From: Frateuria_A sp051900535
GTDB lineage: Bacteria; Pseudomonadota; Gammaproteobacteria; Xanthomonadales; Rhodanobacteraceae
Assembly: GCF_051900535.1 (NCBI RefSeq)
Contig: NZ_JBHZGI010000002.1
Location: 310,001-374,000 of the forward strand
Direction: 5' to 3'
Length of the DNA stretch: 64,000 bases
The position numbers were made by a program, and so were the translations under genes. Below, piece after piece: positions 42,779 to 52,020 of the stretch (its first letter is position 1; each line of letters opens with the position of its first letter). A model generated the notes under the pieces. That model searched no databases and was not told the origin of the DNA. It was given only the letters and a program-made list of their open reading frames with translations.

Positions 42779-43906
42779 CTATTCGGGCATCACGAGGCGG
42801 TCGCCGCGATGCACCGGGCGCAGGCCATCCATCACCAGGCCGTAGCTCACGCGATCGAAGGTACGGAACACCATCACGTGGCCGACGAACTCGTCCGGCA
42901 GGGTGACGTGTTCGCCGGCGCCGCGGCTCCAGCTGCTGCTGGCCACGTCGTCGTGGACAGTCTCGCCGGGCTGGAAGATCGCGAACGTCTGGCCGTTGTC
43001 CACGCCGTCCTTCGCACCGATCGACAACGCCACCACCTGGCGCGGACCGGCCGCGTCCATCGCATCGGCGAAGGCGATCACGCGTGCGTTGGCCGGCACC
43101 GAGCGCGGCGCATGCGGGTAGTAGTACGGATCGTAAGCCGGACCATCCAGCGGCAGCACGCGGTCGCCACTGCGGATTTCCTGGGTGGCGTCGAGCAACA
43201 ACAGCGTGGATGGATCGCCTGCGCGCAGCGTTTCGGCGGTGCCGATCACGCTGACTTCAACGCCCAGATCCTCACCCCGGCCGTAGTGGCCGTCGTCGCG
43301 GAAGTCCTCCTCCCACGGCGAGCTGACCATCGCGACATTGCTGTCCAGCGGGTGGCCGACGATTTCGTTCCCGGCGTCGCTGGGATCGTCCTGTTCGAAG
43401 CCGCGGAAAACGTGGCTGGGACGCACGATCACCCAGCGCTGGCCAGGCTCGCTCTTGAGCCCGCGCACGTACAGGTTCTGGCCGACCGCGCCACGCAGAC
43501 GGGCCTCTTCGAAGCCGACCACGTAAGGCGCCGAGCTGACCTCGTTGGAGTCCATCACCCGCATGTCCTTGAGGAACAGCCGCAGCTGGTCCAGCGGGAT
43601 CGCCGGCACCGCCTCGGTCTCCCGGTGCGTGCTCGGCTCGAGTTTCAGCCGCGGCCCGTTGATGAAGGACAGGTTGAGCACGTCGCCCGGGTAGATCAGG
43701 TGCGGATTGCGTACCTGCGGGTTGGCCTGCCAGATCTCCGGCCACAACCACGGCTTGGACAGGAACTTGGCCGAGATGTCCCACAGCGTGTCGCCGCGGC
43801 GCACGGTGTAGGTGTCGGGGTGGTCGGCGCGCAACTGGGCCCCGGCGGCGTACACGGCCACGGTGACCAGCATGCCGGCCAGCAGCCCGATGGACTTCTT
43901 GATCAT
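42779..43906 (-). CDS. LysM peptidoglycan-binding domain protein
   Basis: This 375-residue protein begins with a signal-like hydrophobic stretch (IGLLAGMLVTVAVYAAGAQ) and one LysM domain (DTYTVRRGDTLWDISAKFL, WLWPEIWQANPQVRNPHLIYPGDVLNL) that binds cell-wall glycan. The long remainder is beta-rich and matches the family of dprA-adjacent LysM proteins in proteobacteria, without a recognisable catalytic site. The start at 43906 gives the signal peptide; upstream in-frame ATGs belong to the divergent def gene's leader. It diverges from def across 193 bases. Confidence 0.88.
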   Translation of the reverse strand: MIKKSIGLLAGMLVTVAVYAAGAQLRADHPDTYTVRRGDTLWDISAKFLSKPWLWPEIWQANPQVRNPHLIYPGDVLNLSFINGPRLKLEPSTHRETEAVPAIPLDQLRLFLKDMRVMDSNEVSSAPYVVGFEEARLRGAVGQNLYVRGLKSEPGQRWVIVRPSHVFRGFEQDDPSDAGNEIVGHPLDSNVAMVSSPWEEDFRDDGHYGRGEDLGVEVSVIGTAETLRAGDPSTLLLLDATQEIRSGDRVLPLDGPAYDPYYYPHAPRSVPANARVIAFADAMDAAGPRQVVALSIGAKDGVDNGQTFAIFQPGETVHDDVASSSWSRGAGEHVTLPDEFVGHVMVFRTFDRVSYGLVMDGLRPVHRGDRLVMPE

Positions 43907-44099
43907 ATGCTCAGATTCCCCTACCCCGAGGCTCGGGCGAGTGTAACCGAATGGTGAAGGCCCGCAACCGGGAGCAGTTGGCAAAATCGCCTGCCGCACG
44001 GGAGCTTGCCGCCGTACAATGAGGCTCATTCTAGTTTGCGCCGGGGCTTTCGTTGCGACGATTTGCCCGCATCTTTTCAGGCGCTCCGAGGTATCGATC

Positions 44100-44609
44100 A
44101 TGTCCGTGCTGACCATTCTTGAATTCCCCGACCCCCGGCTGCGCACCCGGGCGGCGCCTGTGACCGTCTTCGACGCCGAGCTCAAGCAGTTCGTCGCGGA
44201 CATGTTCGAGACCATGTACGCCGCCAATGGCGTCGGCCTGGCCGCGACGCAGGTCAACGTGCACCAGCGCGTGCTGGTCGCCGACATGAGCGATCAGCGC
44301 AACCAGCCGCTGGCGCTGATCAACGCCGAAATCGTGGGCAAGGAAGGCACGCAGGTGTACCAGGAGGGCTGCCTGTCCTTCCCCGGCATCTATGCCGACG
44401 TCACCCGGGCGCTGAAGGTCACGGTCAAGGCGCAGGACGTCGACGGCAAGGAATTCACGGTGGAAGCCGAGGGCCCGCTGGCGGTATGCATCCAGCACGA
44501 GCTGGACCACCTGGCCGGCAAGGTGTTCGTCGATTACCTGTCACCGCTCAAGCGCAACATGCTGCTCAAGCGCATGGAGAAGCAGCGCAAGCAGGCGGCG
44601 AGCGCTTGA
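44100..44609 (+). CDS. def: Peptide deformylase
   Basis: This 169-residue metalloenzyme removes the formyl group from nascent proteins. The three motifs are GVGLAATQ, EGCLSFPG (Cys ligand) and HELDHLAGKVF (HExxH ligands). The start at 44100 yields MSVLTILEFPDPRLR, normal for the family. A possible -10 box TACAAT lies at 44015-44020 but its -35 partner is weak. It overlaps fmt at its 3' end and is followed by rsmB, the usual operon. Confidence 0.96.
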   Translation: MSVLTILEFPDPRLRTRAAPVTVFDAELKQFVADMFETMYAANGVGLAATQVNVHQRVLVADMSDQRNQPLALINAEIVGKEGTQVYQEGCLSFPGIYADVTRALKVTVKAQDVDGKEFTVEAEGPLAVCIQHELDHLAGKVFVDYLSPLKRNMLLKRMEKQRKQAASA

Positions 44610-45535
44610 GGATCATCTTCGCCGGCACGCCGGAGTTTTCCGTTCCCTGCCTGGAAGCCTGCCGCGCCAGTGGCGCGCAGGTGGTGGCCGTCTATACCCA
44701 GCCCGACCGGCCGGCCGGCCGTGGCCGCAAGCTCGCCCCCAGTCCGGTGAAGCAGGCAGCGCTGGCTGCCGGGCTGCCGGTCGAACAACCCGAATCGCTT
44801 AAGTCGGCGCAGGCGCAGGCGACGCTGGCGGCGTATGCGCCCGACCTGATGGTGGTGGTTGCCTACGGCCTGATCCTGCCGCGCAAGGTGCTGGCAATCC
44901 CGGGACTGGGCTGCTGGAACGTGCACGCCAGCCTGCTGCCGCGCTGGCGCGGGGCGGCGCCGATCCAGCGCGCGATCCTGGCCGGCGATGCCGAGAGCGG
45001 CGTGGACCTGATGCGCATGGAAGCGGGGCTGGACACCGGTCCGGTGCTGCTGGAAAGGTGCACGCCGATCGGCCCGGACGAGACTGGCGGCACATTGCAC
45101 GACCGCCTTTCGATGCTCGGCGCCGACGTACTCGCCGAGGGCCTGCGCCGCACACTGGTCGGGGAAACCCTGACCCCCACCCCGCAGCCGGACGAAGGCG
45201 TCACCTACGCGCACAAGCTGGAGAAGGCCGAGGCGAAGCTGGACTTCGCGCGGCCGGCGATCGAGCTGGAACGCACCGTGCGCGCATTCGATCCATGGCC
45301 GGTGGCCGAGGGCGCGATCGCCGGCGAGAGCGTGCGGATCTGGGGCGCGCAGGCCGTTGATCGTGTCCACAACGCCACGCCGGGCGACGTGCTCGCCGCC
45401 AGTCGCGACGGCATCGAACTGGCCTGCGGCGAAGGCGCGCTGCGCGTGATCGCGCTGCAGCGCCCCGGTGGCAAGCGCATCACCGCCGCCGACTATCTCA
45501 ACGCACGCCCCGAACTGCGCGGAGCTGCCAAGTGA
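44606..45535 (+). CDS. fmt: Methionyl-tRNA formyltransferase
   Basis: This 309-residue enzyme formylates initiator Met-tRNA, reversing the logic of the deformylase encoded just before it. Family motifs are RIIFAGTPEFSVPCLE at the N-terminus, NVHASLLPRWRGAAPIQRAIL and AGDAESGVDLMRMEAGLDTGPVL. The true start appears to be TTG at 44606, overlapping the def stop (TTGA), because it gives a normal (M)RIIFAGTPEF N-terminus; the ATG at 44486 lies deep in def and would add 40 foreign residues. Confidence 0.92.
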   Translation: MRIIFAGTPEFSVPCLEACRASGAQVVAVYTQPDRPAGRGRKLAPSPVKQAALAAGLPVEQPESLKSAQAQATLAAYAPDLMVVVAYGLILPRKVLAIPGLGCWNVHASLLPRWRGAAPIQRAILAGDAESGVDLMRMEAGLDTGPVLLERCTPIGPDETGGTLHDRLSMLGADVLAEGLRRTLVGETLTPTPQPDEGVTYAHKLEKAEAKLDFARPAIELERTVRAFDPWPVAEGAIAGESVRIWGAQAVDRVHNATPGDVLAASRDGIELACGEGALRVIALQRPGGKRITAADYLNARPELRGAAK

Positions 45536-45551
45536 ACGCGCTGCCGCTGCC

Positions 45552-45702
45552 GCTCCCCGCCTGGGAGACGGTTGGGGTGCGAGGTCGGGACTTGCGCGAA
45601 ACTCCACTGGAACGACAGCCTTTTTTCAGCCGAGCCTTGCTCATCCTTCGCCGCAAGCCTTGGCCCCTGACCCCAGCCCTCTCCCCGGCGGGGAGAGGGA
45701 GC
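45552..45702. repeat. Diverged copy of the long inverted-repeat element
   Basis: Between fmt and rsmB, GCTCCCCGCCTGGGAGACGG (45552 on) through TTGGGGTGCGAGG is mirrored by CCCCTGACCCCAGCCCTCTC through GGGAGC (45664-45702). Structure and sequence resemble the 3484-3623 element (CCCCTCACCCCAGCCC core), though arms differ. The rsmB frame stays open across it, which obscures its start. Confidence 0.6.
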
Positions 45703-45722
45703 AAAGTGCACGCCAGCGGATC

Positions 45723-47024
45723 ATGGCGATGACCGACACCCGCGCCCTTGCCGCCACGGCGCTGGCGGACATCGCCTTGCGCGGCGCCTCGCTGCGTGAG
45801 GCGATGGAGCGCCACGCTCCGAAACTCCCCGACCCACGCGACCGCGCCCTGCTGATGGCGCTGCTCAGCGAAGGCGCGCGCTGGTGGCTGCGATTCGATC
45901 CCGCGCTCGACCGCCTGCTGGCCCAGCCGCTGCGCCGCAAGGAGCCGCAGGTTCACGCGCTGCTGGTGCTCGGACTGGTGCAACTGGAGATCCTCCAGTT
46001 GCAGGATTACGCCGCGGTCGCGGCCACCGTCGAGGCCACCCGCGCGCTCAAGCGCCCGCGCCTCGCCGGGCTGGTCAATGCCGTGCTGCGCCGCTGGCAA
46101 CGCGAGCGCACCGACCTGCTGGCCGTGCTCGACGCCGCGCCGCCGACCCGCCACGCGCACCCACTGTGGCTGGCCGCCGCGATCGCCCGCGACTGGCCGG
46201 CCCAGATCGATGCCGTGCTGGCCGCCGACAACCTCGAGCCACCGCTCATGCTGCGCGCCAACCGTCGCCGCACCACGCGCGAGGCGCTGCTCGAACGCCT
46301 CCACGCGGACGGCCAGACGGCCGAACTTCATCCGTGGCTTGCCGACGCGATCGTGCTGCCCCACAGCGGCGACGTCACACGCCTGCCCGGCTTCGCCGAA
46401 GGCCTGTTCGCGGTTCAGGACGGCGCCGCCCAGGTCGCCGCCGATCTGCTCGATGCCCGCCCCGGCCAACGCGTGCTCGATGCCTGCGCCGCGCCCGGCG
46501 GCAAGGCCTGCCACCTGCTCGAGCGTAGCGACCTGGCGTTGACCGCGCTGGATTCGGATCCCGCCCGCCTGCGCCGGATCGGCCAGAACCTGGACCGGCT
46601 CGGCCTGCATGCCGCGCTCCTGGCCGGCGATGCCGCCGCGCCGGAGGCCTGGTGGGACGGCCAACCCTACGACCGCATCCTCATCGACGCGCCCTGCTCG
46701 GCTACCGGCGTGCTGCGCCGCCGGCCGGACGTACGGCTGCACCGGCGCGAGAGCGACATCCCAACGCTGGCCGCCCTGCAGCAACGCATCCTCGGCGCGC
46801 TGTGGCCTCTGCTCAAGCCGGGCGGGAAGCTGGTTTACGCGACCTGCTCGCTGCTGCGCGCGGAAAACGAAGCGGCGGTGCAGTCCCTGCTCGCCACCGC
46901 CGCGGACGCGCGCCCACTGCCATTTGCCTTGCCGACGGGCCAGGCCGCCGCGGTCGGCTGGCAGATCCTGCCCGGCGATGGCGACCTGGACGGCATGTAC
47001 TATGCCGTCCTCGTAAAGCAGTAA
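45723..47024 (+). CDS. rsmB: 16S rRNA (cytosine-967-C5)-methyltransferase
   Basis: This 433-residue SAM-dependent methyltransferase modifies C967 of 16S rRNA. The N-terminal NusB-like domain (residues 1-140) precedes the catalytic Rossmann fold: DACAAPGGKACHLLE binds SAM, and the two catalytic cysteines are in DAPCSATGVLRRRPD and YATCSLL. The start was taken at the first ATG of two close ones (45723 and 45729); everything upstream in the frame is repeat sequence. It ends the def-fmt-rsmB run. Confidence 0.94.
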   Translation: MAMTDTRALAATALADIALRGASLREAMERHAPKLPDPRDRALLMALLSEGARWWLRFDPALDRLLAQPLRRKEPQVHALLVLGLVQLEILQLQDYAAVAATVEATRALKRPRLAGLVNAVLRRWQRERTDLLAVLDAAPPTRHAHPLWLAAAIARDWPAQIDAVLAADNLEPPLMLRANRRRTTREALLERLHADGQTAELHPWLADAIVLPHSGDVTRLPGFAEGLFAVQDGAAQVAADLLDARPGQRVLDACAAPGGKACHLLERSDLALTALDSDPARLRRIGQNLDRLGLHAALLAGDAAAPEAWWDGQPYDRILIDAPCSATGVLRRRPDVRLHRRESDIPTLAALQQRILGALWPLLKPGGKLVYATCSLLRAENEAAVQSLLATAADARPLPFALPTGQAAAVGWQILPGDGDLDGMYYAVLVKQ

Positions 47025-47085
47025 CGGCTCAGCACACGGTAAGCCCAGCCCGGTTACAACGTTTGCTGTTCCGCACGGATCGCCC

Positions 47086-48807
47086 ATGGCCCCTCCCCAC
47101 GCCAGCCCACTCGACCGCCGCCGCTTCTGGCTGCTCATGCTGATCGCCCTGGTGGTGATCGGCGCCGGCATCGGCATGCGCGATCCTTGGCCGTCCGACG
47201 AGCCGCGTTTCACGCTGGCGGCCAAGCAGATGGTCGAAGGCGGCGACTGGATGTTTCCGCACCGCGGCAGCGAGCTGTATGCCGACAAGCCGCCGGTGCT
47301 GATGTGGACCGAGGCGGTGAGTTTCGAAATCGCGCGCAACTGGCGCATTGCGTTCCTGTTGCCCTCGCTGCTCGCCGCGCTCGGCTCGCTGGCCCTGATC
47401 TACGACCTGGGCCGTCGGCTGTGGAACCGGCAGGCGGGGTTGTACGCGGCGGCCGGCCTGTTGCTGGCGTTCCAGTTCGTCTATCAGGTCAAGCGCGCGC
47501 AGATCGACCCGCTGGTGATGTTCCTGATCACCGCCGGCAACTGGGGTTTGCTCCGGCACATGCTGCTGGGCCCGAACTGGCGTGCGTACTGGCTGGGCTG
47601 CTTCTGTGCCGGGCTGGGCGTGATCACCAAAGGCGTCGGCTTCCTGCCGCTTCTTTTGTTCATCCCCTACGCCTTCGCGCTGCGCGGGTGGGACGGCGTG
47701 GCGCGAATGGGCCGCGGCCAGGCGATGCGCTGGTGGCTGGGTCTGCTTGCCGTGCTGGCGGCGATTGCCCTGTGGCTCGTCCCGATGCTGCTGGCCGCGC
47801 GCGCGCATCCGGAAAACCCCGCCTACGCCGCCTACGTGCGCGACATCCTGTTCCACCAGACCGCCGACCGCTACGCCAACTCGTGGGGTCACATCCACTC
47901 GCCGCTCTACTACCTGCCGATCGTGCTGTTCAGCTGGTTGCCGCTGTCGCTGACCTACCCGGGCACGCTGCCCCGCTGGTGGCGCGCGCTGAAAGCGAAG
48001 GACGCGCGGTTGATGCTGCCGCTGGCGTGGGTGGCGCTGGTGCTGGTGTTCTTCTCGATTCCCGCCGGCAAGCGCGACGTCTACATCCTGCCGACGCTGC
48101 CGATGGTCGCGCTGGCCAGCGCGCCGTTCATCGGCGAGTTGCTGCAGACGCGCTGGTTGCGGGCCGCGGGTCTCGCGTTCACCGCGTTGTTCGGCACGCT
48201 GCTGCTGGTGGTGGGCGCATACGCGCTCATCGCGCATCCGCCGGCCGCCGCGCAATGGGCGGCGCGCCGCGGATTCGACGGTGGCGCACAGGCGCTGTTC
48301 GGCTGGCTTGCGGCGATCGGCGCGGTGCAGTTGGCGCTGGTGGCAGCGCTGCGGCTGCGCGGCGCGGCATGGGCGGTCTGCGGCGGCATGGCAGCATTGT
48401 GGCTGGGCTGGAGCGTAGGCATCGCGCCTCAACTCAACGACTCGAGTTCCGCCGCGGGGCTGATGGCCAAGGTGCGCGCGCAGCTGGGTCCGGCCGATGA
48501 GGTCGGCCTGGTCGCCTGGAAGGAACAGAACCTGCTCATGCTCGACCGTCCGGCAAAGGATTTCGGCTTCACCCAGCCGTGGACGCGGCAATACGACGAC
48601 GCGGTCGCCTGGCAGGCCACCGATCCGGCGCATCGCTGGTTGTTCGTGCAGGAGCCTGCGATGGGCGCTTGCGTGCATCGCGACCGCGCCATCGACCTGG
48701 GCCACGCCAACCGCCGCGAGTGGTGGTTGTTCAAGGCTGATGCGGTGATTCCCGGTTGCGTGCCCGACCCCTCGGCCGAGGCCGCCGACGCCAAGGTGCC
48801 CGAATGA
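47086..48807 (+). CDS. ArnT-like family 39 glycosyltransferase
   Basis: This 573-residue GT-C glycosyltransferase has 10-12 membrane helices and transfers a sugar from a polyprenyl-phosphate donor to a lipid or protein in the periplasm. The first loop holds the catalytic acidic motif in DPWPSDEPRFTLAAKQMVEGG, followed by KPPVLMWTEAVSF. The C-terminal ~150 residues are periplasmic. It starts 61 bases after rsmB and overlaps the O-antigen ligase gene by four bases (ATGA). In this context it may modify lipid A or core; the sugar cannot be assigned. Confidence 0.85.
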   Translation: MAPPHASPLDRRRFWLLMLIALVVIGAGIGMRDPWPSDEPRFTLAAKQMVEGGDWMFPHRGSELYADKPPVLMWTEAVSFEIARNWRIAFLLPSLLAALGSLALIYDLGRRLWNRQAGLYAAAGLLLAFQFVYQVKRAQIDPLVMFLITAGNWGLLRHMLLGPNWRAYWLGCFCAGLGVITKGVGFLPLLLFIPYAFALRGWDGVARMGRGQAMRWWLGLLAVLAAIALWLVPMLLAARAHPENPAYAAYVRDILFHQTADRYANSWGHIHSPLYYLPIVLFSWLPLSLTYPGTLPRWWRALKAKDARLMLPLAWVALVLVFFSIPAGKRDVYILPTLPMVALASAPFIGELLQTRWLRAAGLAFTALFGTLLLVVGAYALIAHPPAAAQWAARRGFDGGAQALFGWLAAIGAVQLALVAALRLRGAAWAVCGGMAALWLGWSVGIAPQLNDSSSAAGLMAKVRAQLGPADEVGLVAWKEQNLLMLDRPAKDFGFTQPWTRQYDDAVAWQATDPAHRWLFVQEPAMGACVHRDRAIDLGHANRREWWLFKADAVIPGCVPDPSAEAADAKVPE

Positions 48808-50111
48808 GCGCGCGCAGTCCCGACATGGCGGTGATCCACCAGGAACACGTGCGACCCGTCTGGCAGGCCTGGCCGGCCTGGGCGCTTTCGGCGCTGGTGG
48901 CGCTGATGCCGCTGTCCTTCTCGGTCGAACCGGACATCAAGGCGCTGCCGGCGGCGCTGCTGTTCTTCTGCGGGCTGGGCGTGCTGTGGCGCGCGCCGGT
49001 GCGCCAGGGCTACCGCGCTGCGGCGGCGGTGGTGATCCCTTCGGTGCTGCTGATCGCGCTGGACGTGGCCAACGTGCTTTGGCACGGCCTGGGCTGGCGG
49101 CCGCTGGACCACGCCGCGCACGTGCTGTTGTACGTGGTGGTGGCCGCGGTGTTCGCGCGGCAGCTGTGCATGACCCTGGTGTGGTTGACTTTCAGCCTGA
49201 CCGCCATCGGCCTGGGCGCGGTCTGCCTGGTGCAGCATTACTGGCTGCACGTGGGGCGCGCCTACGGCCTCAACGGCGGTGGTTCGAGCGCGATCGAATG
49301 CGCCACGTTGCTGCTCGGGCTGGCGCTGTTGGCGTTGGTGCAACTGCTGCGCGCCCGGCCCGGCAGCTGGCGCTGGTGGCTGCACGGTGGCGGCATGGCG
49401 TTCGGCATGTATGGCGCGTTGCTGACGCAGAGCCGTGGCCCGTTGCTGGCCTTCGTGCCGGCGTTCCTGCTGGTGCTGCTGGTGCAGGCCCGGCGCACCC
49501 GGCGCTGGCGCTGGAGCCTGGCGCTCGGCGTAACCGTGTGCCTCGGTGGCGCGATCGCCACCGCCACGCTGCACGGGGCCATGCTGGGACGCTTTACCAC
49601 GATCCAGCAGGAGGTTGCCGGCTTCGACCAGGGCGACCCGGACGGGTCGGTGGGCGAGCGGCTGGAAATGTGGCGCACCGCATTGCGCGCGTTCGGCGAG
49701 CACCCGCTGACCGGCATCGGCGTGGACCGGTATGCGGATTATGTGCAGGCCGAGATCGCCGCCGGCCGCAGCGACCCGACGATCGCCCGCTACAACCAGC
49801 CGCACAACGAATACCTGCGCGCCCTGGCGACCGGCGGCCTGCCGCTGCTGCTGGCGGTGCTGGCGGTGTTCGTACTGGCGCTGCGCTACTTCGCGCGCTG
49901 GACGCGCGATGCCGACGACACGGTCGCGGCGACCGCCACGGCCGGGCTGGCGATCGTCGTGCTCTACCTGCTGTGCGCACTGGGCGAGAGCGTGTTCTAC
50001 CGCGTGATGTCGCAGTCGTTCTTCTTCTTCCTGGTGCTCGGGCTCGCGCTCAGGGTAGGCTACCTGATCCGCGTCAGGGGCGATAACCCCGATCCAGCAA
50101 CCACAGCTTGA
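48804..50111 (+). CDS. O-antigen ligase family (Wzy_C) membrane protein
   Basis: This 435-residue inner-membrane protein has about ten helices and the Wzy_C/WaaL-like periplasmic loop: RLEMWRTALRAFGEHPLTGIG followed by NQPHNEYLRALATGG, where the His/Asn and Arg are the expected catalytic marks. It either ligates O-antigen to the lipid A core or polymerises a glycan; the sequence cannot choose. The ATG at 48804 overlaps the upstream stop (ATGA). Its 3' end overlaps the end of the minus-strand glycosyltransferase by 38 bases. Confidence 0.84.
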   Translation: MSARSPDMAVIHQEHVRPVWQAWPAWALSALVALMPLSFSVEPDIKALPAALLFFCGLGVLWRAPVRQGYRAAAAVVIPSVLLIALDVANVLWHGLGWRPLDHAAHVLLYVVVAAVFARQLCMTLVWLTFSLTAIGLGAVCLVQHYWLHVGRAYGLNGGGSSAIECATLLLGLALLALVQLLRARPGSWRWWLHGGGMAFGMYGALLTQSRGPLLAFVPAFLLVLLVQARRTRRWRWSLALGVTVCLGGAIATATLHGAMLGRFTTIQQEVAGFDQGDPDGSVGERLEMWRTALRAFGEHPLTGIGVDRYADYVQAEIAAGRSDPTIARYNQPHNEYLRALATGGLPLLLAVLAVFVLALRYFARWTRDADDTVAATATAGLAIVVLYLLCALGESVFYRVMSQSFFFFLVLGLALRVGYLIRVRGDNPDPATTA

Positions 50112-50841
50112 TCGCCTTGCGCCGGACATATTCCACGCGCACCAGCGCGTAGAGCAGGCCGCGCCAGCCGTCCAGGAAGCCGCCGCGCAGCACGTAGCCG
50201 CGCACGAATCGCCACCACGGGTTGAGCAGGATGTGCCGCAGCTTCGCCCGCTTGCCGCGCGCGTGCTGGTACTCGGCCATCATCTGCGCGTAGCGCTCCT
50301 GCTTGGCCAGTTGCTCGGAGAGCGAGCGGTACGGGTGATGCTGGAGGTTTCCGGCCAGCGTCTTCCGTGGCCCATCGAGGCTGACCGCCTCATGGATTTC
50401 CCGCTCGCCGCGCCAACCGCCACGACGCCGGTCGAACAGCCGCAGCACGCGGTCCGGGTAGGCGTTGCCGTGGCGCAGGAAGGCGCCGAAATATTCGGAC
50501 AACCGCGCGAACCGGTAGCCGGCCGCGCCAGGGAATCCGCGATCGCGCGCCGCTTCGATGCTCGCCCGCAAAGTGGCATCGACGCGCTCGTCGGCGTCCA
50601 GGCACAGCACCCAGTCGTGCCGCGCCTGTTCCACCGCGAAGGCCTTCTGGCTGCGGAAGCCGTCGAACGGCCGCTCGATCACACGTGCACCATGCGCCTG
50701 GGCGCGTGCGCGGGTGTCGTCGGAGGAACCCGAATCGACCACCACCACCTCGTCGCAGAACGCCAGCGAGGCCAGGCAATCGTCGATGCGATCGGCCTCG
50801 TTGAAGGTGATGATGCAGGCGGAGATCGGGGTGCGGCTCAT
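50074..50841 (-). CDS. Family 2 glycosyltransferase (WaaE/KdtX-like)
   Basis: This 255-residue cytosolic GT-A enzyme adds a sugar to the lipopolysaccharide core. The N-terminus ACIITFNEADRIDDCLASL and VVVDSGSSDDTRARA are the donor-binding motifs, and CLDADERVD holds the metal-binding DxD. The later half contains DRVLRLFDRRRGGW and HHPYRSLSEQLAKQERYA, typical of WaaE/KdtX-like core transferases. It is convergent with the O-antigen ligase and divergent from the TagF-like gene; base composition is like its neighbours. Confidence 0.88.
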   Translation of the reverse strand: MSRTPISACIITFNEADRIDDCLASLAFCDEVVVVDSGSSDDTRARAQAHGARVIERPFDGFRSQKAFAVEQARHDWVLCLDADERVDATLRASIEAARDRGFPGAAGYRFARLSEYFGAFLRHGNAYPDRVLRLFDRRRGGWRGEREIHEAVSLDGPRKTLAGNLQHHPYRSLSEQLAKQERYAQMMAEYQHARGKRAKLRHILLNPWWRFVRGYVLRGGFLDGWRGLLYALVRVEYVRRKAIKLWLLDRGYRP

Positions 50842-50903
50842 CCGGAAACCGGCGCGGGAACGGTGGCGGCATAATGCCAGCTTGTGCCTGCCTGATGCCC
50901 ACC

Positions 50904-51947
50904 ATGGATTCGTGCCTGCTGTTCGCCACCGAGCTTTATGCGCTGCCGATCCTGCGCCCACTGGCCGCGGCGGCGCAGCGCGCGGGCCAGCGCGTGGGTT
51001 GGGTGGTGCCCGAATCGGTGGCCGGCTACCTGCGCGCGGACGAGGCGCGGCTGCGCTCGGCGCGCGCGGTGCGGGCTCTGGCGCCGCAAGCGGTGTTCTG
51101 CGCCGCCAACTGGGTAGCGCCTTCCTTGCCTGGGGCCAAGGTGCAGGTCTTCCACGGTTTCAACGCGGAAAAGCGCGAGCCCGATCGCGGCCACTTCCGC
51201 CTGCGCGGGTTCTTCGACCTCTATTGCACGCAAGGCCCTGCGACCACCGCGCCGTTCGAGGCGCTGGCGCGCGAGCAGCGCTATTTCGCGGTGGCCGAAA
51301 CCGGCTGGCCCAAGCTCGATCCGCTGTTCGCGCCGGCGCCGGACGCGCCCTCGCTGCGTCCCGAAGACGGCAAGCCGGTGGTGATGTACGCGGCCACCTT
51401 TACCGAGTCGCTGAGCTCCGCGCGCGCGATGGTCGACACCCTTCGCATGCTGACCGCGCGCGGTGACCGCCATTGGCTGCTCACCCTGCATCCGAAATGC
51501 GACGCCGAACTCATCGCCCACTATCGAAGCCTGGAAGGCCCGTTCGCGCGCTTCTACGAATCGGACCGGCTGCTGGACATGCTGCGCGCCGCCGACGTGC
51601 TGGTCTGCGACACCTCGTCGGTCATCGACGAGTTCGCGGTGCAGTTGAAGCCGGTGGTCACGCTGCGCAATCGGCGACCCAAGCCGTTCATGCTCGACGT
51701 GGCCGAGCCCTCGCAGGTGGATGCGGCGATCGACACCGCGCTGTCCCGTCCGGCGGCGCTGATGCAGGCGCTGGCCGACCATGCCGCCGCCATCCACCCT
51801 TACCGCGATGGCCTCTCCAGCGAGCGGGTGCTGGCCGCCACCGACCGCCTGCTCACCGGCGGCTACGGCCGGCTTGCGCGCAAGCCGTTGAATCTGTGGC
51901 GGCGCTGGCAGGCTTCACGCGACGTGCGCGCGCTGCTGCCCGACTGA
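50904..51947 (+). CDS. CDP-glycerol glycerophosphotransferase-like (TagB/TagF family) protein
   Basis: This ~347-residue protein resembles the GT-B-like family that transfers glycerol phosphate in teichoic-acid and some Gram-negative surface polymers. Visible marks are QVFHGFNAEKREPDRGHFRLRGFFDLYCTQGP (about residues 84-115), TGWPKLDPLF, LTLHPKCDAEL and ADVLVCDTSSVIDEFAVQLKPVV, the last being the TagF-like nucleotide-binding ending. The start is uncertain among three near ATGs (50874, 50895, 50904); 50904 gives the most family-like MDSCLLFATELY. It lies in the surface-glycan block. Confidence 0.8.
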   Translation: MDSCLLFATELYALPILRPLAAAAQRAGQRVGWVVPESVAGYLRADEARLRSARAVRALAPQAVFCAANWVAPSLPGAKVQVFHGFNAEKREPDRGHFRLRGFFDLYCTQGPATTAPFEALAREQRYFAVAETGWPKLDPLFAPAPDAPSLRPEDGKPVVMYAATFTESLSSARAMVDTLRMLTARGDRHWLLTLHPKCDAELIAHYRSLEGPFARFYESDRLLDMLRAADVLVCDTSSVIDEFAVQLKPVVTLRNRRPKPFMLDVAEPSQVDAAIDTALSRPAALMQALADHAAAIHPYRDGLSSERVLAATDRLLTGGYGRLARKPLNLWRRWQASRDVRALLPD

Positions 51948-52020
51948 CGCGCCAGCGCACACGGGCGTCCACGGCGAACAGGCTAAACTTCCGTCCCTTC
52001 CCGCCGACGACTTCCCGCCC

